Of a DNA stretch of 64,000 nucleotides, positions 20,469 to 31,102 are shown piece by piece. The DNA lies in contig JACONQ010000004.1 of assembly GCA_014281115.1 (NCBI GenBank), positions 372,001-436,000 of the forward strand. The letters run 5' to 3'. A program made the translations under genes and the position numbers. Positions within the stretch are counted from its first letter, which is position 1. Every line of letters begins with the position of its first letter. The notes beneath the pieces are model-generated. The model saw nothing but the letters and a program-made list of their open reading frames with translations, was not told the origin of the DNA and did no database searches. The DNA is from Laburnicola sp. R22_1 (lineage: Eukaryota > Ascomycota > Dothideomycetes > Pleosporales > Didymosphaeriaceae).

Positions 20469-22151
20469 TCACTTTCTATCTTCCTCAAGAATCTCATGTA
20501 CCTTCATATCCAACCCCACCCAAAACCTACGACCCCTCCATTCCACCGTCACCCCGCCATAAAACGCAACCATCCAAATCGGGAGCGCGGAAATCTCCCT
20601 CCCTGCCCATGCAGCGAACCACTCTTTGAAGCCTCTGCGTGCGCCATCGAGAAGACTGGGTCCGCTCGGTGCCTTTTCGCCGAGCAGCGGTCGGAGAGAC
20701 GGCGCTTGATGATAGGCGCGGCGAGAGCGTTGAGGGAGGATGAAGTCTGGCGTGTTCTCGTCTAGTTCGACGGTTTTCGCACTGTGGAGGAGCAGGTACT
20801 GAATGTAGTCGACCAGACACCAAAGAGCCATGCTGAGGAACCAGATGAGGAAGAATGAGAGCCAGGTTGGGGGGATTCCGATGCGGGCAAAGAAGGGGAG
20901 TGTGGTCAAGGCATATGCCCCGTAGAGATTGCACAAGATAGACTCGGTACCGGGTTCGACGAAGGTCGCCGCCGTGACGGTGAACTTGCGGACGCGCAGC
21001 CACCTCAGTCGCCTGTCGATACAGGCTGCGACCGAGGTATGCGAGATGGGCTGGAAGCAGAAGTCGCCGAAGAGCATCGCGTGCTTGCCCCACTTCTCGA
21101 CTTGCTCGCCCGGTGCGGGCTTGTACCCAGGTTTCTCGAACGCCTGCGGTCGGCGCCACAGCGCATCGCCGATCAAGTGGTCTTCGCAGATATTGTCGGA
21201 GAAGAAATCAATGCCCGGAGCGCGGTTCGGGTTGGAGCTGGTAACGTAGTTGAGCTGCGAGCGGCGGAACATGGTGCTTTTACCCATGACGCAGGGTGCT
21301 ACTGCCACGGTGTTGATAGCATTGTAGAACTTTGCGTGCGCGCTGGACAGAAATGCTTCGTCCAAGCGTCCTCCGCCTCGTTGCAGCAGCTTCCTAACCC
21401 TGCTACGAGAGTGGTTGCGCGGATCTGAGCTTGTACTGGCCGCGATGTCCACGGTCTCGAGCGCGTGCTCCCCGCCCCCTAGCAGCTGCTCTCTCTCCTC
21501 GGACGACAAACTGTGCGAATCAAGGTCCACAGTCAACGGCGTCTGGTGCACGAACTTATACTTCGTCTGGCCACCATAACCGCACAGCAGGTCCACCATG
21601 CGCCCACAGACGCCTTTGCCGACCCAAACATTGCAATCGAGAATCCACACGATAGACTCCTCCTTCGCCTCTCTATACGCGCGACTGATATTACGGATCT
21701 TCGGATTCGGGCCCAGTGCATTCTTGTCCTCCCGCAACAACGGGTCCTCTTCTTCGACCGTGATCTTCGCATCGGCGTTCGGGAAATCGCGCAAGAGGCG
21801 CTCGAGAATCGGCAGCGCGGGGTCGCCCCGCGAAGACACGCAGAGAACATTGGTGACCTTGCTCTTCGGATACGTCTGGCGAAAACTTGACGCCAAACAC
21901 TCATACAAGCGGGGTTCGAGGCCCTTCACCGGCCGTATAATGGTGACATGGGGCACATCTTTTTCGTTCAACGCAGTGAGACACGTCGCCGGCCGCGGCC
22001 GCTTCGAATAGTATCGGAATCTGGCGTGGGTCAGTACGAGCAGTGACGTCGACAAACACCCATCATACAGTTGAACGAAACCGATGGCGCACACGCTCCA
22101 CACTATGATAAACCACACGAGGCATACCAGCGAGATGTAGAAGTGCACCAT
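20469..22151 (-). CDS. Ceramide glucosyltransferase (glucosylceramide synthase, GT21)
   Basis: 544 aa from two exons, 22069-22151 and 20469-22020. The 48-nt intron (22021-22068) has no stop and is a multiple of three, so it is easily missed; removing it gives IGFVQLFRYYSKRPRP. The enzyme transfers glucose from UDP-glucose to ceramide on the Golgi/ER membrane, making glucosylceramide. Visible family features: an N-terminal signal anchor (FYISLVCLVWFIIVWSVCAI), VTIIRPVKGLEPRLYECLAS, the LDCNVWV acidic motif, CEDHLIGD, and the QXXRW-like motif RRLRWLRVRK, then two more hydrophobic segments near the C-terminus. The start is the ATG at 22151, just before the anchor; 22205 is an alternative. A CACGTG and a 14-bp palindrome lie upstream. 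Confidence 0.94.
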   Translation of the reverse strand: MVHFYISLVCLVWFIIVWSVCAIGFVQLYDGCLSTSLLVLTHARFRYYSKRPRPATCLTALNEKDVPHVTIIRPVKGLEPRLYECLASSFRQTYPKSKVTNVLCVSSRGDPALPILERLLRDFPNADAKITVEEEDPLLREDKNALGPNPKIRNISRAYREAKEESIVWILDCNVWVGKGVCGRMVDLLCGYGGQTKYKFVHQTPLTVDLDSHSLSSEEREQLLGGGEHALETVDIAASTSSDPRNHSRSRVRKLLQRGGGRLDEAFLSSAHAKFYNAINTVAVAPCVMGKSTMFRRSQLNYVTSSNPNRAPGIDFFSDNICEDHLIGDALWRRPQAFEKPGYKPAPGEQVEKWGKHAMLFGDFCFQPISHTSVAACIDRRLRWLRVRKFTVTAATFVEPGTESILCNLYGAYALTTLPFFARIGIPPTWLSFFLIWFLSMALWCLVDYIQYLLLHSAKTVELDENTPDFILPQRSRRAYHQAPSLRPLLGEKAPSGPSLLDGARRGFKEWFAAWAGREISALPIWMVAFYGGVTVEWRGRRFWVGLDMKVHEILEEDRK

Positions 22152-22861
22152 GGAGACATGGTCAGTCCCGGCGTCGCAAATCTCACAAAAGCTCGCCCGA
22201 CGCATGCGCTGTGTTTTTGGCGGGCCGAAGTAGGTGAAGTGTGGTGTTGGCGCACGGTAAGTTTTGGCTCCGAGGTTGCCGGACACCAGTTTAAAGTTGA
22301 CTACGCGGGGCGAAGGCAGGGTCACGTGCGTTTAATCTTACCTACCTAGGTACCTAGGCACAACCGAGGGCCTATGGTATAGTTACAAGCCTGATCTACG
22401 CCCGCGGGCACCAGCAAGTCTCGTGGCTCGAAACCCCCGGACTTTCCGATGTAAAACGTCCTACTTCCTTATATTTTCACCAAAGCCGTAGAGGCCCGGT
22501 GTCTTGATTAGGGACTGATAACTCTAACGTTCACGTAATGTGCCAGAGCCAAAGTCGGAGATATCGAATCTTGGAAATGATCTTGTATAGATATCCAAAT
22601 AACAAGACATATTGATACACGGAGGGGGCTATGTAAGGATAGCAAATAACCAAACCTCCATCCAGGCTGTCCTTGAACCAAAACTAAATTTCAGAAGTAC
22701 CACAACGCCAGGCTATGCAAAATTAGCAACCCACGCATGACCGTAAATAATCACCATATACTCGTATGCAAAATCAAAAGACCAAACCAGGCAAGGACCT
22801 ACTCCAAACGCCTTGCCGCATACTCGGGCCAAAAATTCCCAAGCAGGCCGTCATAAAGCAA
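22152..22861. other. Intergenic between RTT109 (3') and ceramide glucosyltransferase (5')
   Basis: It contains CACGTG at 22323-22328 and a perfect 14-bp palindrome CCTAGGTACCTAGG at 22345-22358, both upstream of the glucosyltransferase start. The rest (22360-22861) shows nothing recognisable. Confidence 0.55.
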
Positions 22862-24598
22862 TCAGTTCTTCGGCTTCTTGCGCACAAGGTTGGCCCCGAG
22901 CGTGTGTACCCCATCGGTAGTGCTGGCTTGTACGGGAGCATCAACCTTGGCTTTCTTCCGTACTAAACCTTCTCCTAACATCACGGGACTGTCGGAGGGT
23001 TGTTCGATGCCATTGGGCTCTGTTGTTTTCCTTTTCTTCCTCGCGCCTACTAATGTAATAGTCGCAGCACTACTGGCGACCGGCGCTGCAGTGTTTGACG
23101 CCTCCTTCTCCCCAGTGATAGATATGCTCCACTTGTCAGTACCTGCAAGAACTGCAACCTCCTCTTTCCATCGCCGGGTACTCCTAGCTGCCGCGGCGCG
23201 AGTGGAGAAGTTCTGTTGCAAAAGCACCTCATGGGCTCGGTTGTAGTCCTTGGAGGCGAAGACTACGGTGCCCCGCGAGTTCGCTGGCCACGAATAGTAT
23301 GGGCTCGATTCTGGAACAGGTTTCGGCGATGCGCCTGTAGAACCAGTCGACATGGTGGAGAGATTCGATGAAGCTGATTTGATTCTCGGCAGTTTAAGCG
23401 GGATGGGTCCATAGTCCGTGTTCACGTTCCTGCGTCTTGGTTTCTTGCAGCTTCTATTCTTGGAAGTGATGGGTACTGATGGGACTGCAGTGTCCTGCGA
23501 ATCAATCTGCGAAAAGGTCGAAAGCTGTGACGGCTCATTTTCATTTTCATCCTCCTCGGGAATGGATGGCTTCGGCGGTGTGATGACTATCCATATGAAG
23601 CCTACTATCCGACCAGAGCAGCACTCCTGTCTGAATGCCATGAATTCCCAGAATTGGTCAAGCGTCTTGACACTCTTCCATTGTCCGTTGCTTCGTGAGG
23701 GTGTTCCGCCTTCCTTGGTCATCGCATCCATGCCCCTATCTGATAGTTCATCGTCCAGCTCGTCCAAAAAGCGCGCCTTGGGATCATCGGGGAAATGCGG
23801 TATCAAGCAGCGCGGCGGAGCTGCGGGGTGTGGCGCGATCTGGAGCAATGGATGCGTAGCTGCCCATCGCCGGGGGGCAGTAGGCGTGGGCGGTGGTGGA
23901 GTATAGTAGCGGAGGGTGTCATACGGCTCGAAACCAGGAATTATCAGGTATCCTTTTGCTGCGCACTCTGATGGCGCAGTGTCTTGGGCGGTCGTTGCTA
24001 GCCGTTCGGTGAGCGGCTTTGCTACCTCCTCCTCCTTGTACTCGCGGACAATTGGGTCGAGCACTCTGCACCACCACCTGACCAGTTCCTTGTCATCGAG
24101 CAGATGCTTGCCCTTGTTCTCTATGCTTCCTGGAAAAAGATACTGGTCCTGTGCTCTGGCGAACAGCGAGACCACCAGCTTCGTCCCTTCCCTCTGTCTC
24201 TCCTTTGCCAGCCATGACACAAAGGTGCCGCATATCGCCCGTAGTGGTGATGCGCCTTGCGGCCTTCCAGAGGCTAGCAGGGAGAGATAGCCGGTCGAGT
24301 CCGCCTTGGAGACGAATATGGTAGTGAGCTGCTTTGTCGAGTACACCAGCACTTCAAGGGCTAGTACAAGGACTTCTTCGGGCGCGTCTTTTTCGGACGA
24401 CTGCTCGGCCTGTATCGACGCGGCGAGGAAGTGCGATTCGCAGTACGTCCGTTCTGACTTGGCATGCGGAGGTGCGGAGAAGAGCGGCGATGACTTGGTG
24501 GGCGGCGTCGAGTAGTGGTAGAAGGCGAAGGCGGCGTCTTTGGGGAGCGCAGCGGCGAGCCGACGGTAGAGAGAGGACGAGGTAGCCATGCCAGCCAT
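22862..24598 (-). CDS. RTT109: Histone H3-K56 acetyltransferase RTT109
   Basis: 578 aa in one exon. RTT109 acetylates newly made histone H3 (K56 and N-terminal lysines) with its chaperone partners, for nucleosome assembly after replication and repair. Family landmarks: FAFYHYSTPP near the N-terminus, TYCESHFLA, VLALEVLVYSTKQLTTIFVS then KADSTGYL, the acidic segment FPDDPKARFLDELDDEL, and LDQFWEFMAFRQECCSGRIVG then IWIV. The C-terminal 200 residues are disordered and basic, ending in repeated VRKK motifs (LVRKKAKV, LVRKKPKN), probably nuclear targeting. It shares a 195-bp divergent promoter with the mitoribosomal gene. Confidence 0.96.
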   Translation of the reverse strand: MAGMATSSSLYRRLAAALPKDAAFAFYHYSTPPTKSSPLFSAPPHAKSERTYCESHFLAASIQAEQSSEKDAPEEVLVLALEVLVYSTKQLTTIFVSKADSTGYLSLLASGRPQGASPLRAICGTFVSWLAKERQREGTKLVVSLFARAQDQYLFPGSIENKGKHLLDDKELVRWWCRVLDPIVREYKEEEVAKPLTERLATTAQDTAPSECAAKGYLIIPGFEPYDTLRYYTPPPPTPTAPRRWAATHPLLQIAPHPAAPPRCLIPHFPDDPKARFLDELDDELSDRGMDAMTKEGGTPSRSNGQWKSVKTLDQFWEFMAFRQECCSGRIVGFIWIVITPPKPSIPEEDENENEPSQLSTFSQIDSQDTAVPSVPITSKNRSCKKPRRRNVNTDYGPIPLKLPRIKSASSNLSTMSTGSTGASPKPVPESSPYYSWPANSRGTVVFASKDYNRAHEVLLQQNFSTRAAAARSTRRWKEEVAVLAGTDKWSISITGEKEASNTAAPVASSAATITLVGARKKRKTTEPNGIEQPSDSPVMLGEGLVRKKAKVDAPVQASTTDGVHTLGANLVRKKPKN

Positions 24599-24793
24599 GG
24601 TGGCCTCTGGTTGTCCAGATGCGCAAGTCGACGAAGTCTCCAGGGCTCCAGGGCTCTAGCGTCGTCACGTGGTCTGAACCTTTCCAAGGTTTCAGGGCTC
24701 GAAGGTTGCCCAGGTGGTGAAGCAGCGCTCAGCCGTCAACGTCCCACGCCGCCCGCCCGCCGTCACCCTCCTCCCTCCCTCCCGCCAGCTCCA
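24599..24793. promoter_or_regulatory. Compact divergent promoter, RTT109 / mitoribosomal L15, with shared 23-bp motif
   Basis: Only 195 bases separate the start codons. The 23-bp block at 24637-24659 (two CCAGGGCT units ending in CTAG) is identical to 39754-39776, upstream of the Mmc1-like gene. CACGTG lies 6 bases away (24666-24671). The pairing of both elements at two loci suggests a regulatory module. Confidence 0.6.
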
Positions 24794-25712
24794 ATGGCAG
24801 CCAAACGGCCCCTCCGGAACCTGCTTTCGACAGCAACTGCCCTCCGCACCGCGCAGCCGTCCCGGACCGCCGCATGCGCCTTCTCCACGACGACGCCCGC
24901 GCGGGGCCCCGAAGCTGAGGCAGAGGCCCTCGACAGGCCGCGATGGCAACAGACGCCGCCGCGCATGATGGCGCCGTTCCGTGTGCGGCCGAAACCGCAG
25001 GGCCCGGAATTCAAAGTGAACGACGACCCGCGGAGGCTGGACGAGGCATACACGCGCTTGCTGGGCCCCGGCGGCGACACGGTGCTGAGCGACGAGGTCA
25101 AGTGGCTGGCCGTCACGCACAAGAGCTTCGATCACGGCAGGCGAGGCTTCAACGACCGCCTAGCGTTCCTGGGTGCGTTTGATGCGGCGTGTGCCTCGGC
25201 GGGCACCACGGGTGACGGAAATGCTGACGCGGGCCGCAGGACGAAGAATCGTGTCGCTACAGACGTCGCAAGCTCTGCTCAACGCGCCACAGGCTGAGTC
25301 CTGGCCAAAGGATAGTGCTGGACGCCCTCTTCCAGACCAGTTCGGACGCATTCCCTTCACACACCCCGCGCTGAGTGGTCTGTCTGGTCTGACAGACGAG
25401 GCCAAGGACCGCGTGCTAGACAAGTCGCGGTTAGCAGGGCTCGCTGAGCGTTATGGGTTCGACAAAGTCACGCGATGGAAGCCGAAACGAGTAGGTTACC
25501 AAACCCCACGGCCTCCTGTGGCTTGTGTGCCCAGCATCCGCTAACACCCACAGTCGGATAATCTGCAAGCCTCTGGTCTAGAGTCGGTTCTTACCACCTC
25601 GCTGTATGCAGTCATCGGCGCCCTCGCACTCGAACGTGGAGGCGAGATTGCAAACAAAGTCACGCAGGATAAAATCCTTGCCCCGCTAGGTTTTACCTCC
25701 TCCACCGACTAA
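24794..25712 (+). CDS. MRPL15: Mitochondrial large-subunit ribosomal protein L15 (mL57), RNase III-like fold
   Basis: Exons 24794-25172, 25240-25490 and 25554-25712 join in phase to 262 aa. An Arg/Ser/Ala-rich N-terminus (MAAKRPLRNLLSTATALR, then FSTTTPARG) is a mitochondrial targeting sequence. The body is an RNase III-like domain: WLAVTHKSFDHGRRGFNDRL, AFLGRRIVSLQTSQALL, and the C-terminal SLYAVIGALALERGGEIANK. The acidic catalytic residues of true RNase III are not conserved, as known for this mitoribosomal family, so the role is structural. It is transcribed away from RTT109 across a 195-bp promoter. Confidence 0.92.
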
Positions 25713-26287
25713 TACCCCTTCTTTTCCCCATGTAAAAAAAGTTAGACCTGTACACCCTGTACTATATCTGTAGCGTTCGTGTTTTTTAGTAGAAGCCGTC
25801 ATGTCACGGACGAATACCTATCGCCCGCACGCTAGCATTTCTTGACTCTCTACCGTCCCTCACATTTCCTGTGTTTTGGTGGCCTGACGTTCCATCTATA
25901 CCCCCATGATCATCAAGTTCAAGCATTCGATGGCATCGATTCCAAGCATTCGGCGGGAGCTTTACAAGGCTAGACCTCACGTTTGACAGCTAGAGTCGTC
26001 TCATGCGCCGTACATCCCCAAACCCAGAACCTCATAATATTCTTAACATCCTTTGTCACGCAGCACGCGAGTAGGAACACGAACGCACATGGCATATGCA
26101 GCATTTCGACCAATCAGTGCATTCTAGCCTTGAAATCCAACTCCCGTCGAGTCAGATCCATGCACAGTATCCCGTCGTGGGTTGCAGCAAGAGTTCAGTG
26201 TCCCACTCGCACGTAAATCATGTTCATAAAGATGGCGACATGTGCATCCTCACGGATCGCACTCTCGACAACCTACACATCGAAACC
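25713..26287. other. Intergenic, nothing recognised
   Basis: It holds the 3' flank of the mitoribosomal gene and the promoter of the DUF7703 gene. Short frames upstream of the ATG at 26288 look like translated leader. Confidence 0.5.
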
Positions 26288-27501
26288 ATGGTTGCCGCCG
26301 AAGACTCCAACATTGGCTCCGATGTGCAACTTCCCTTCCACAACGCCCTCGTCATCACTTCCTTCGTTACCATCGACTGGTACAATGTCCTCGAGCTGAC
26401 CGTGCTCATCCATTCTTTCTTCAAACGCCGTGCCGGTTTCTACTACTATTCCCTTCTCGTTGCCACCTCGGGCATTTTCTTCCAAGCCCTGGGCCAGTTT
26501 CTCAAATTCTTTCACATCAACGAACATGGAATGGCCACTGACATCGCGTACACGGCCATCGCGGTGGCCGGATGGTGCGCCATGGTAACGGGACAGTCCG
26601 TCGTGCTCTACTCGCGGTTACATCTAGTCGTTCAAGCACACTGGACGCGCTGGATTCTCATTTTGATCATTGTCGATGGCGTGGTGTTGCATAGTGTGAC
26701 GGGCACGCTGACATTCCTAACCAACTGCAGCACGACTCCAGAACGCTGGATCCCCGTGTACTCCGTCGTCGAGAAGATCCAAGTATCCATCTTCTTCCTG
26801 CAAGAATGTCTCCTTAGCGGAATCTACATCTGGAAGACGTCTGCGATGCTCCGAACCGAGGGCCCACTGTTCAACGCAAAGGAGAACGCACGAGGTACGC
26901 GCGGCAGGAAAGTCCTCGTCCACACCATGATGATGAGCGCCATCATCATCGTCCTAGACATCACAACGCTTGGTCTCGAATTCGCGGGTCGTATGTCCAC
27001 CCACCTCTTTCCTTTGCCCCCTCCCTGTCCCGCACTAGTACAACAACACTAACACTACCACTAGTATACGACATCCAAACCGCCTACAAAGGCGCCGTCT
27101 ACGCCGTCAAACTAAAAATCGAATTCACCATCCTCAACCAACTCATGAACCTCGTCCGCGGCGCCCTCCGCGACACCACCATCTCCAACACCGCGGCCTC
27201 CAAATCACCGCGGCACATTTCGCGCTCGGGCGTCCGCGTCGACGCCCTCGGTCACTCGGCTGGGGCATATTCGCGCATGGACGAGGAGAACCACGACAAG
27301 GCGATTAAGATGCAGAATTTGAGGGCGGGCGATGTCCTGAAGACGACGACGACGGAGGTGAGAATCGAGGAGATGGAGAAGTGGGGTGGGGATCTTGGTG
27401 GGGAATTTGGTGGTGGCGAGGGGGGAAAGAAGGATGGGAGGAGCTCGAGGGGGAGTAGTGAGGTGTTTATTGTTGAGCAGATGGGGAGGGATGGTGTTTG
27501 A
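26288..27501 (+). CDS. Seven-helix fungal membrane protein (DUF7703-like)
   Basis: Exons 26288-26990 and 27065-27501 join in phase to 379 aa. The start has a perfect context (AAACCATGG). About seven hydrophobic helices span residues 15-260, for example FYYYSLLVATSGIFFQALGQ, IAYTAIAVAGWCAMVTGQSV and WILILIIVDGVVLHSV. Then comes the family signature LEFAGLYDIQTAYKGAVYAV with KLKIEF across the splice junction. The cytosolic tail is Gly-rich and charged. These proteins are common in filamentous ascomycetes and have no established function; the topology resembles receptors. The family name is from memory of the pattern. Confidence 0.8.
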
Positions 27502-28117
27502 TGGGTGGGGCGTTGTACTACTGTGTGTTGAGTGTGGATATAGCGTGGTTATGTATAAATGAGAATCAATCATCGTAAGAGGAAGAGTGTTTAAGGTTTA
27601 CTTGTCCTAATGGTGATTTCGTCATTGTTTGGAGGGTGGGAAGGTTGGAGGTAGAGGTAAGGGATTGAAGGAGTGAAGAAAACTTCAAGGTGATTGAGAG
27701 GGGTTGTGCGAGAATTGGATCTTACTGGAGTCAAAATAGAGTACTAGGATAACAGTCTGAGTATGGAGTGTTACGCTAGGGCCTGCCAGGGGATACGAAA
27801 TATAGTGACTTACGCGACGTTGTGCAAGATTGAGTTGACTATAAAAGGATATAAATTCACGAAGAAAATTCTATTAAGAAACGGTCTCTTATGTGGCGTT
27901 AAATTAACTACCTAGGGGTAGAATAACAAAGCAGAGCCCCTTGCTTAGTAAACAAAAAGAGCGTAAAAAGGTGATCACAAAAAAACATTCATATTTATAT
28001 ATGCTGGAGCCAAACATATACGTCGCTAAACTGAGAGAGTATCCGCCACCACCAGATGTTCAGGCTAAATGAATAATCATTCGCACAAGACTCATTACGG
28101 ATTTGCGCTCTGTTCTC
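27502..28117. other. Repeat-containing intergenic region
   Basis: It contains the tail-like motif GAGTTGACTATAAAAGGATA (27831-27850) and the dispersed repeat copy B (27890-27967). Otherwise it is AT-biased and without genes. It marks the left edge of the accessory island. Confidence 0.6.
27890..27967. repeat. Dispersed AT-rich repeat, copy B
   Basis: Matches 1014-1120 over about 75 positions, lacking about 30 central bases of copy A. Differences are mostly transitions (for example GAACGAC versus GAATAAC). Confidence 0.75.
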
Positions 28118-29564
28118 ATGATACTGCCCACAAGTCTATCGCGAGATGAATGCATGATTGAGCTGGAACTTTGCATGTCCGGCCGAAGTAAGAAACAATC
28201 GACTACCGTTCTTTTGGAGCCATCCGTCTGGATACGCTGTGGGAGCAAGAAGTGCCGGGAATATATCAAAGCAGCAGTGGCAGACTTGTCTTATCTGTCT
28301 ATGTACTCTGCTCATGTTCGTCTAGATGCCCCACTGTATGCATTCAATTGTCTTCGACCTCAGAAGCGGAAAACACACCACACGACGGGAGTGGGGAGCA
28401 TGACTTCGGCAATACGGTCTCGTGTACCTTCGAATGCGTCGATCGATCGGTCGAATCGCTCCGCATGCGGCTACAGAATAAATTTCTACGTTTACCAAAA
28501 TAGCTGCAAGAAGACGGTTACTAGCATCATTGGTGGGGTCTTATACATCAACGGAAGCCTCTACGGGTTGACAACGGCGCACTCCTTGTTCGATGTCCTG
28601 GAAAGTGGCGAAGCACTTCCACAATATCACGCAAGTGAAAGGTCTCTTACTTTTCTCAGAGGAAAATCCAGTAAGTCAATCTTAAAATCACCAAACTCTC
28701 TTTTGACGACGAGTTATAGCTATTTCCACTGATGTGTCTTCTGTACTTCAGCCTAGTATAGGGTCGTCACTCTTGGTACGCCTACAGTACGGTCCGATAG
28801 GTTATTCTCGGCTGTGTCTACCAATAGGACCAGCATCACAGCGCCATTCGGATGTTGCTACATTTCGATCGCCTGTAAACGACTGTTTCGAGGGCGCTGA
28901 CTTCGTTTTGACCAAGATAAAGCGAGGCCCCGTGCCGTGTAACCTATGTGAACTACCTTTATCTGGATCACAACGAGCAACAACGTATTCTATCACTCAC
29001 ATTCCCGAAGATATGCAGAGTGGTCATGTCTATGTGATATGCTCGCAACTAGATATCAGGCAGGGCTTCCTGCTCGATGGCAGTGCACTTTTCATGGATA
29101 GGACAGGTGTCCGAGACAAGGAAAATATGCACCGAGGTTCCACTTAGGTCTTCGATGCAGACCCGTTGAGTACTTTGTTGAGTTTTACACAGTGCACAGT
29201 TTAAAGTTAACAATTATACAATTATCGCGTTATACTTTAGCTCCCTACTATAGCTAATCCTAATTGCACCTTTTTTTACGTACTTTAGCTGTTAAACCTT
29301 AGTTGTGCTTGCTATTAAGTCTTATAATCTGTAAAAGGTTAGGTCAACTATAAACAGATATGAATGAATAAATGAATGAGGTTCCACTTGGTAAACAGTC
29401 CCCAAGAACATAAATCAGCAATTCGTTGAAAAATTATAGAAAGAGGCATGTCGGGCGCTTGGGTCGTCCGTGGTAATGCTTTGCTCGGAATGCTGATTGC
29501 GGTGTACGACACTGACCCATATGCGCACATGCTTCCCCATGCACAAAGTTTGCTCGCATATTAG
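28118..29564 (+). pseudogene. Trypsin-like fungal protein gene split by a SINE-like insertion
   Basis: Exons 28118-28670 and 28720 onward join in phase across a 49-nt intron. The N-terminal part has the recurrent fungal pattern PSVWIRCGSKKCREYIKAAV, then IGGVLYINGSLYGLTTAHSL, whose TTAH resembles the catalytic His site of chymotrypsin-fold proteases. The next exon ends with VICSQLDIRQGFLLDGSALF. At 29134 a 232-bp insertion with target-site duplications interrupts the gene. Beyond it, GMSGAWVVRGNALLGMLIAV (from 29445) supplies the expected Ser motif, and DPYAHMLPHAQSLLAY ends at TAG 29562-29564. The two halves of the active site are therefore separated. The second junction likely used a poor donor near 29136 and the TATAG acceptor at 29435-29439; this is uncertain. 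Such proteins are common and of unknown role in Dothideomycetes. Confidence 0.65.
29146..29377 (+). mobile_element. 232-bp SINE-like non-LTR insertion
   Basis: It is flanked by an exact 12-bp direct repeat GAGGTTCCACTT (29134-29145 and 29378-29389). The body is AT-rich and non-coding. Its tail is a short-unit repeat (GATATGAATGAATAAATGAAT) directly before the second duplication. The head forms a GGTCT/AGACC hairpin around TTCGATG, reminiscent of a tRNA T-arm (B box). Long target duplications plus a 3' simple-repeat tail are typical of LINE-mobilised elements. The family is not identified. Confidence 0.72.
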
Positions 29565-31087
29565 CACAGCTATGTTACTTAGCGAAGAAGTCTCTGCGGT
29601 GAACATATCTCTGCCCGACGCATGAAATATCAATATTCTGAGGTCTACGCTTCGCTGGGAGCTGCACGAGGAATCTGTGCTTTCCATGAAGAGTGGCGCG
29701 ATGTTCATGGACAGAAATACCTTTAGTATCCTTAGATGAGGAAGAACAAATGCAAATTTAGCAGACTCTACTCTATTGCGCGTATATCTTGCGTTGCATG
29801 AGTCGTAATTCGATTCAATACCTAGATACCTGTGTTACTATTACGGCACGCTTATTGCGTAATCATCATTGTCACACCGGGCGCCTACCCTATCATCATA
29901 ATCATGTGGCCTTCATGCTTGCTCTTGCCTAGCACATGCCTATGATTGATCACAGCAGTATTGAGAGACTTGATTCTTTTGTAACGTGATACTGGTACTG
30001 TGGCCTCTATCCGATCTGTCATTTCTACTGGGTCGATCCGTCGAAGCAGCACAGCGCTCAGCGTAAGTCTGCGACGAAGTCGAGGGGAGATGTCGAACGC
30101 ACGCGCTCTAAATTTGGATTTTTAGTATTGCTGAATCACGGACTTGCGGCACGAAATAGCTTGACAAGCACCGAGCTGTACACTTTGTCCATGTGAACGT
30201 CGCGTGTATCCGTTTTCTCCCGTCTCCCCGAAACTTACCTCTCATGAATACCACACACGCATTCCTGAGATAACAGTCTGTGGAGACAGAGTCAGCGCGT
30301 CGTAAACTGTACACGAGCCCTTCTGACCGCGCTCGGCGACAGCTGACTACCGAGATATTTTATGTTCATCTAGCTCGTTTACCCCGCCTCATTGCTCCGC
30401 GCGCAGCCGATAACAAGGAGAACCGGCGACCGGAAAAAAAGACGCCAAATCATGTAGGTTAACGCAGACTAAATTTAAAGTAGTGACGGTCCTTCACTGG
30501 CTCGTGAAATGGGCTGAGAGGGTACATGTGGCGGCCGTGGCTTTTATCCTCACGAAGCGGATGTTTCATAGAATGCATCTAACTCTTGCTTTGGGAGCAA
30601 TCCATCATGGAATTGGGAGTACAACTAAGCTTAGTACCAAGACTTTGGTCTGTATTGTGGCTGATTATAGTCTATGCCAAGCTAGATGATCGCTCTATTT
30701 TGGCTACCGTAACGGTCGCTAGGGTGAAGTGATTTAGCGCTCTCGCTCGACTGCAACATTGATGGCCTAAGACTTTTTATCCGCGCTGAAAAGTCTAAGC
30801 TCCTTTCACTTATACAAGAAGCCTTGAATATTTCTAAGAACTGTGCCAATGTAGGTAGTCGTAGTCTGTGCCCAGCTCTCGCTAATTCGTTCCGGTATCT
30901 ATGAGATCATCGCCTTGGGCGCCTAACCACCAACCGGTAGCCTAGTGACCCTCGTGCATTCCTTTCGTCACCCCATAATCCATCACGATGGTCCAAACAC
31001 TGCAAGATCCCTGTTTGGACATCTCCCCTTTCTCTGCCCAAGATATCCTCAGAGCGATGGACAGCCGGTTTACGGCAAACAGCTAAT
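29565..31087. other. Accessory intergenic region
   Basis: No supported gene. Short frames (30108-30314 minus, 30280-30462 and 30483-30689 plus) have no recognisable motif. A possible coding start lies at 30988 (CACGATGG, MVQTLQDPCLDISPF), and protein-like pieces in two frames (RWTAGLRQTANYLAIEFAMP and others) continue across the insertion at 31103. They may be relics of the upstream part of the gene at 31317. Confidence 0.45.
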
Positions 31088-31102
31088 TACCTCGCCATCG
31101 AG

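Noticed and set aside
29680..29746. Apparent repeat of the GSALFMDR segment (SGAMFMDRN) downstream of the split trypsin-like gene
   Set aside because: Only about 10 bp match; could be chance, and nothing around it aligns.
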